From the NCBI GenBank assembly GCA_017999015.1, contig JAGOBZ010000067.1, positions 1 through 11,293 of the forward strand: 11,293 nt of DNA. The letters run 5' to 3'. This stretch comes from Kiritimatiellia bacterium (GTDB lineage: Bacteria > Verrucomicrobiota > Kiritimatiellia > RFP12 > UBA1067). The translations under genes and the position numbers were made by a program. Below are positions 7,580 to 11,293 of the stretch, in pieces (the stretch's first letter is position 1; every line of letters starts with the position of its first letter). The notes under the pieces were generated by a model, which worked only from the letters and a program-made list of their open reading frames with translations, ran no database searches and had not been told where the DNA came from.

Positions 7580-9489
7580 CAAGAAGTGGGATCATCGGGT
7601 TATGCGTGCTTTGTACCGCCGTGGGTGCATTCGCTGAGCGGACGAGCCCTTGGCCTAAGGAAAAGGCGTGGACATGGTACAACGCCCAGCCGTGGATGCG
7701 CGGCTGCAACTACATGCCCGCGAGTGCGGCGAACCGTGTGGACCAGTGGCAGGAGTTGGGCAGCGAAGAGCGTTTCAAGGAGGTGGATCGCGAGCTGACG
7801 CTGGCGGCGTCGATCGGTTTCAACACGCTGCGCATCTTGGTCGAAGAGCAGGGCTTTGGCGTGTGGTATCACGACCACGACGGCTTCATGGCGCGATTCG
7901 AGCGCATGCTCTCGATCATGGAGCGACACGGAATCCGCGCGATCGTCGTGCTGGGCAATGATTGCTCGCGTCCGAAAGAGTTGTGGAAGCTGCCGACACC
8001 GGGGCCGCAGCCCTGCGACTGGGGCTACCACGGGGGACGGAAGCTCTCGCAGCACGGATCGTTTCCAGGCGCGGTCGGTTACACGTCGCTTGATGATCCC
8101 GCGCTGAACCCGAAGTTCTTCCAGATGTGCGAGGAGTTGCTGACGAAATACCGTGACGATGACCGTATCGCCTTCTGGAATATCTGGAACGAGCCGGGCA
8201 ACAACGGGCGCGGAAAGATCACCGTGCCGCATCTGCAAAAGCTCTTTGAACTGGGGTGGCGGATCGATCCCAAGCAGCCGCTTGCGGCAGACCTTTGGGG
8301 TGGCTCCTACGGTGCCGCCGACGACAAGAACGAGGCTCAGAAGGTCGCGGGCGCGTGCTCAGACATCGTCAGCTACCACTCATACAGTCCGCTCGCCAGC
8401 CAGATCGACATCGCGAAACGGCTCAAGACCCTTTACGGGCGCCCGATGGTCAACACCGAGTGGCTGGCGCGTATCATCGGCTGCGAGGTGTTCGACTGCT
8501 ATCCGTTCTTCGCCCAGAACCGTATCGGCTGCATGTGCTGGGGCTTCGTGGCGGGCAAGTACCAGACATACGAGCCGTGGGAAGGAATGTGGAAAAAGGT
8601 CGAGCAGGGCGGCGGTCAAGGCTATGACCTGTCGAAATGGTTTCATGATCTGTTCCGGCCCTCTTTGCGCCCGTATGACCCGTGGGAACTCGACGTGATC
8701 AGGAACGTCAACGCACAGATGGATGCGGAGCGCACGGGAGAATCCGTCCGCGCCAAAATCGCGAAGACGCGCAAAATCGTCGCGGAAGACATGTGGCAGG
8801 GTTTCCGCCGGACAAAGTTTGACTTCAACGGCCGTACGGCCTGGGTGGTGGAACCCTCTCGAGCGCCGCGGACGGAGATGCCTTGGACGTGGACGATGCA
8901 GTGGGCCGAGGCATTCGTGGACCGCACGGGTGTGCCCGATCTCCTGAGGCAGGGCTTCCACCATGTGACGCTCGAGGCCTTCGATCTGCGCGCGACTGAC
9001 GAGGGAGTGATGCAGTTCGCCGACTTCCAGAAATTCCTTGTGAACGAGCTTGGTTTTGCGCCGAAGGCAGGCTTGGTGGGCATGAGCTGGGGAGGCTTCT
9101 TCTCTGTGCGCTACGCGGCGGCGCATCCGGCTAACGTGTCGAAAATCTACCTGGACGCGCCGCTCCTGAACTTCGATGGGTTTGGCCGCGAGCCGAGCCG
9201 CATCGGTTCTTGGAGCGTGGTTGCGCCCGCGAACGGGGACTGGTCTGCTGACCCGGGCATGCCTGTGAACCAAGCGGAGGCGATCGCGAAGGCCGGCATC
9301 CCTGTGCTGCTCTTGTACGGCGGTCAGGATCAGACTGTCCCGCCGGCGAAGAACTGCGAACTGTTTGCAGCGCGCTTCAAAAAGGCCGGCGGCACGATCG
9401 ATGTAAATCAGCGCGGTTTGTTCGGGCACCACCCGCACGGCGTGGATCCGGACAAGACGGGCCTGATCACGGGATTTTTCATGCGGTGA
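7573..9489 (+). CDS. Exported glycoside hydrolase (clan GH-A type) fused to an alpha/beta-hydrolase esterase
   Basis: I chose ATG 7573 because it begins a clear signal peptide: a short basic start (MKTR), a hydrophobic core, and probable cleavage after GAFA at residue 21. The frame continues upstream to 7471, but that part is IS sequence. The product has 638 residues. Residues about 35-385 form a TIM-barrel glycosidase domain of the GH5-like type. E207 in IWNEPG is the expected acid/base and E296 in MVNTEW the expected nucleophile, 89 residues apart as usual in clan GH-A. Residues about 420-638 form an alpha/beta hydrolase with nucleophile S505 in GMSWGG, D586 in GGQDQTVPP and a histidine in the HHPHG motif (619-623). 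Such pairs plausibly cut a glycan backbone and remove ester substituents. The exact GH family and substrate cannot be named. The native leader was displaced by the IS directly upstream, so expression probably depends on the IS end. The gene converges on the next one with a 12-bp gap. Confidence 0.85.
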   Translation: MKTRSGIIGLCVLCTAVGAFAERTSPWPKEKAWTWYNAQPWMRGCNYMPASAANRVDQWQELGSEERFKEVDRELTLAASIGFNTLRILVEEQGFGVWYHDHDGFMARFERMLSIMERHGIRAIVVLGNDCSRPKELWKLPTPGPQPCDWGYHGGRKLSQHGSFPGAVGYTSLDDPALNPKFFQMCEELLTKYRDDDRIAFWNIWNEPGNNGRGKITVPHLQKLFELGWRIDPKQPLAADLWGGSYGAADDKNEAQKVAGACSDIVSYHSYSPLASQIDIAKRLKTLYGRPMVNTEWLARIIGCEVFDCYPFFAQNRIGCMCWGFVAGKYQTYEPWEGMWKKVEQGGGQGYDLSKWFHDLFRPSLRPYDPWELDVIRNVNAQMDAERTGESVRAKIAKTRKIVAEDMWQGFRRTKFDFNGRTAWVVEPSRAPRTEMPWTWTMQWAEAFVDRTGVPDLLRQGFHHVTLEAFDLRATDEGVMQFADFQKFLVNELGFAPKAGLVGMSWGGFFSVRYAAAHPANVSKIYLDAPLLNFDGFGREPSRIGSWSVVAPANGDWSADPGMPVNQAEAIAKAGIPVLLLYGGQDQTVPPAKNCELFAARFKKAGGTIDVNQRGLFGHHPHGVDPDKTGLITGFFMR

Positions 9490-9501
9490 TCCCGCAACGG
9501 T

Positions 9502-11293
9502 CTATTGGATCACCGGCATGGGCACGGGTTTCCCTTCGCGTTGCAGCGCGAGTTGATCGGCGGGCTCGTAGACCCCATAAAAAACCGCGTTCAGGTCGAT
9601 CCATGTCGCGATGCGGCGCAGCTCGTCGGGAGAGAGACGCACGTCGTTGTGGCCGGCTTTGAGCATCTGAAACAGCGCGCTGCCGCGCGCGCTGTCAGCG
9701 CCGCCTTCGGGCGTCACCTGAATCTGGTTGCGCATAGCGAAGCAGGGGACGAGCGGCGTTCCGGTTTTTTTGGAAAGGCGGCGGGTCGGCTTGCCGTTCT
9801 TGCCCGTTGCGTAGCACAGCGAGTGGTAGGAAGCCGTGTGCGGGCCCGTGATCGTACGCGAGAGATTGATGCCGCCTTTGGCCTCCCGGTCATTGTGGCA
9901 GGAGACGCAGCGGGCGTCGAGCACCGGCTGCACTTGTTCCACGAAACCGTAGGGACGTCCCGATTCCGGCGTGGGGGAGAGTTCGGCGGCGGGGCGTTTC
10001 ATCGCCTGCGCGACCTTGAGGGCTGCGGGCGAGGCGGTCATTTTGCTCTCGTGACAGCCGACGCAGGACACGCGCTCGCCCGGCATCAGCGAGGTGCTGG
10101 AGCGCATGACGCGATACGCGCAGCCGTCGGCATCGAGCGCTTGAAAGAGGATCGCCTTGCGGGCCGGCACGAGAAAACGCGCCGAGCCGTCCGCCTCGAC
10201 CGGGGTGACGCCCAGCACGGCGCGCGTGTTTTCCTCGCCGGCGACACCCACGCGCGGCTCGTTGGCGTCGCGCGTGGTTTTGGGAAAGATCTGGACCACG
10301 CGGATCTCTCGAATCGTGCCGCGCGCCGCGTTGGGCAGCCCCTCGTAAACGTCTGAGATAAAGACTTCGCCTTTGTCGCGTTCAACAAGCTGCGGACTGA
10401 GCACGGAGGGCAGGACCGGGGGGACGGGGCGAGGCACGAGCGGGATCGGACAGGTCGCGCCGAGGAGCCCCTCGCGGTAAAGCAGTTCGCGGTTGCCTTG
10501 GTCGTCAAGCACATAGAGGCCCAGTGCAGGGTCGGGGTTGTGGCGCGCCGGCTCGTACATCAGCGGGTCGCGGCTGTAGGCCACCAGAAAGAGCTTTTCA
10601 GAGAGCGGCCAAGGCGCGTTGTACCATTCGTTGTTCGGACCGCGTTCGCACTCGGGATAATGGCCGGGCGTGAATCGCGTCACCGCCGCCGGGCTGTTGT
10701 TGTCGACGGCCGGATCGATCAGCAGGATCGGGCCGCCGGTGATCGCGTGGTGGGCGGAGGCCACGCACACGATCTTGCCGCTGCCGGGGATGGCCTTGGC
10801 TTGGAACGTGCAGTGGGGCTTGGGCGTTTCATTGCCCCAGACGGCCATCGGATTCGTGCCGTCAGGCCGCATCGACCAGAGGTTCTGATGGGTCACGGCG
10901 TCGCGGTCGATGTAATCCCAGCGCGCGAACAGAAGGTGTCCGCTGTTGGCGACGGACGGGAACCAGTCGTTCACGTCATTCCAGGAAAGTTGTTGGATAC
11001 GCGAGCCGTCGCGCTCCATGCGGTAGACCGTGTAGGAGTGCCAGCGGTCGCTGTAGCCCCACCAGAAGCAGCGCGAGGTTGCGCGGCGGCGCGTGGAAAC
11101 AAAGGCGATGCCGCCGTCGGGCAGCCATTCCGGCATAAGGTCGTCAAAGCGGTCGTGGGTGAGTTGACGGAGGTCGGAACCGTCCGCGCCAATTGCATAG
11201 AGGTGGAAGTAGTGGAGGTTGGTGTCGGCCTCGTTGCGCGGCAGGGTACGCGGATCAAGTGCGCCCTCGGTGGCGACGAACGAAAAGAGGACC
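9502..11293 (-). CDS. Hydrazine synthase alpha-like dihaem protein with TolB-like propeller, 5' end outside window
   Basis: An internal ATG exists at 11136, but the same frame stays open to the right edge and the added residues (HLYAIGADGSDLRQLTHDRF) complete a PD40/TolB propeller blade, so the gene is truncated by the window. 596 residues are visible. Visible residues 1-270 carry propeller blades (MPEWLPDGGIAFVSTRR; YRMERDGSRIQQL; LWSMRPDGTNP). Residues about 290-415 match the conserved middle region of HzsA-like proteins (VEADGSARFLVPARKAILFQALD), ending in haem site CVGCH (410-414). A second site, CVSCH (462-466), follows, and the C-terminus has the LSPDELRRIATWIDLNAVFYGVYEP stretch seen in this family. 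Two c-type haems imply export to the periplasm or surface; the signal peptide would be outside the window. HzsA of anammox bacteria makes hydrazine, but relatives without partner subunits are widespread in PVC bacteria with unknown function. No HzsB or HzsC partner is visible here. The stop (TAG) is 12 bp from the convergent glycosidase stop. Confidence 0.85.
   Translation of the reverse strand, partial: VLFSFVATEGALDPRTLPRNEADTNLHYFHLYAIGADGSDLRQLTHDRFDDLMPEWLPDGGIAFVSTRRRATSRCFWWGYSDRWHSYTVYRMERDGSRIQQLSWNDVNDWFPSVANSGHLLFARWDYIDRDAVTHQNLWSMRPDGTNPMAVWGNETPKPHCTFQAKAIPGSGKIVCVASAHHAITGGPILLIDPAVDNNSPAAVTRFTPGHYPECERGPNNEWYNAPWPLSEKLFLVAYSRDPLMYEPARHNPDPALGLYVLDDQGNRELLYREGLLGATCPIPLVPRPVPPVLPSVLSPQLVERDKGEVFISDVYEGLPNAARGTIREIRVVQIFPKTTRDANEPRVGVAGEENTRAVLGVTPVEADGSARFLVPARKAILFQALDADGCAYRVMRSSTSLMPGERVSCVGCHESKMTASPAALKVAQAMKRPAAELSPTPESGRPYGFVEQVQPVLDARCVSCHNDREAKGGINLSRTITGPHTASYHSLCYATGKNGKPTRRLSKKTGTPLVPCFAMRNQIQVTPEGGADSARGSALFQMLKAGHNDVRLSPDELRRIATWIDLNAVFYGVYEPADQLALQREGKPVPMPVIQ

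Noticed and set aside
9482..9496. 5-bp hairpin over the glycosidase stop codon as a shared terminator for the convergent genes
   Set aside because: TGCGG and CCGCA pair around a 5-nt loop, but no T run follows on either strand, so a terminator cannot be supported.

Overview
The window reads as chromosomal DNA of a GC-rich Gram-negative bacterium, most likely from the PVC group (Kiritimatiellota, Lentisphaerota, Verrucomicrobiota or Planctomycetota). I infer this from the gene content: a giant macroglobulin-like protein, an exported glycosidase-esterase fusion, and a c-type cytochrome related to the hydrazine synthase alpha subunit. No rRNA or marker gene is present, so the placement is an inference.

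Layout. (1) Positions 3-5915, plus strand: one huge ORF, open at the left window edge, encoding an MG-domain (alpha-2-macroglobulin-like) protein without a thioester motif. (2) Positions 5916-5992: a 77-bp intergenic stretch holding what was the ribosome-binding site and start codon of the next plus-strand gene. (3) Positions 5993-7570: a complete 1578-bp IS4-family insertion sequence. It has perfect 18-bp terminal inverted repeats, a 9-bp target duplication (TCATGAAAA) and an intact minus-strand DDE transposase. (4) Positions 7573-9489, plus strand: an exported protein joining a clan GH-A-type glycoside hydrolase to an alpha/beta-hydrolase esterase. (5) Positions 9502-11293, minus strand: a convergent gene, cut by the right window edge, encoding a TolB-like propeller plus a hydrazine-synthase-alpha-like region with two CxxCH haem sites.

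The most interesting point is the join between the IS and the glycosidase. The target duplication contains the gene's ATG, so the IS landed on the start codon. The ORF and signal peptide are untouched, but the original leader and Shine-Dalgarno now lie 1.6 kb upstream. In their place the IS right end carries an outward sigma70-like promoter (TTGACT, 17 bp, CATAAT) about 58 bp before the ATG. Its spacer contains a run of nine C residues. This has the architecture of an IS-supplied promoter whose strength could vary by slippage in the C tract. A palindrome over the transposase ribosome-binding region may limit transposase translation.

Before the insertion, the giant MG protein and the glycosidase-esterase were codirectional and 70 bp apart, so they could have been co-transcribed. 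The enzyme probably acts on plant or algal polysaccharide outside the cytoplasm. The cytochrome-like protein is probably periplasmic or surface-exposed and has no evident functional link to the other two.
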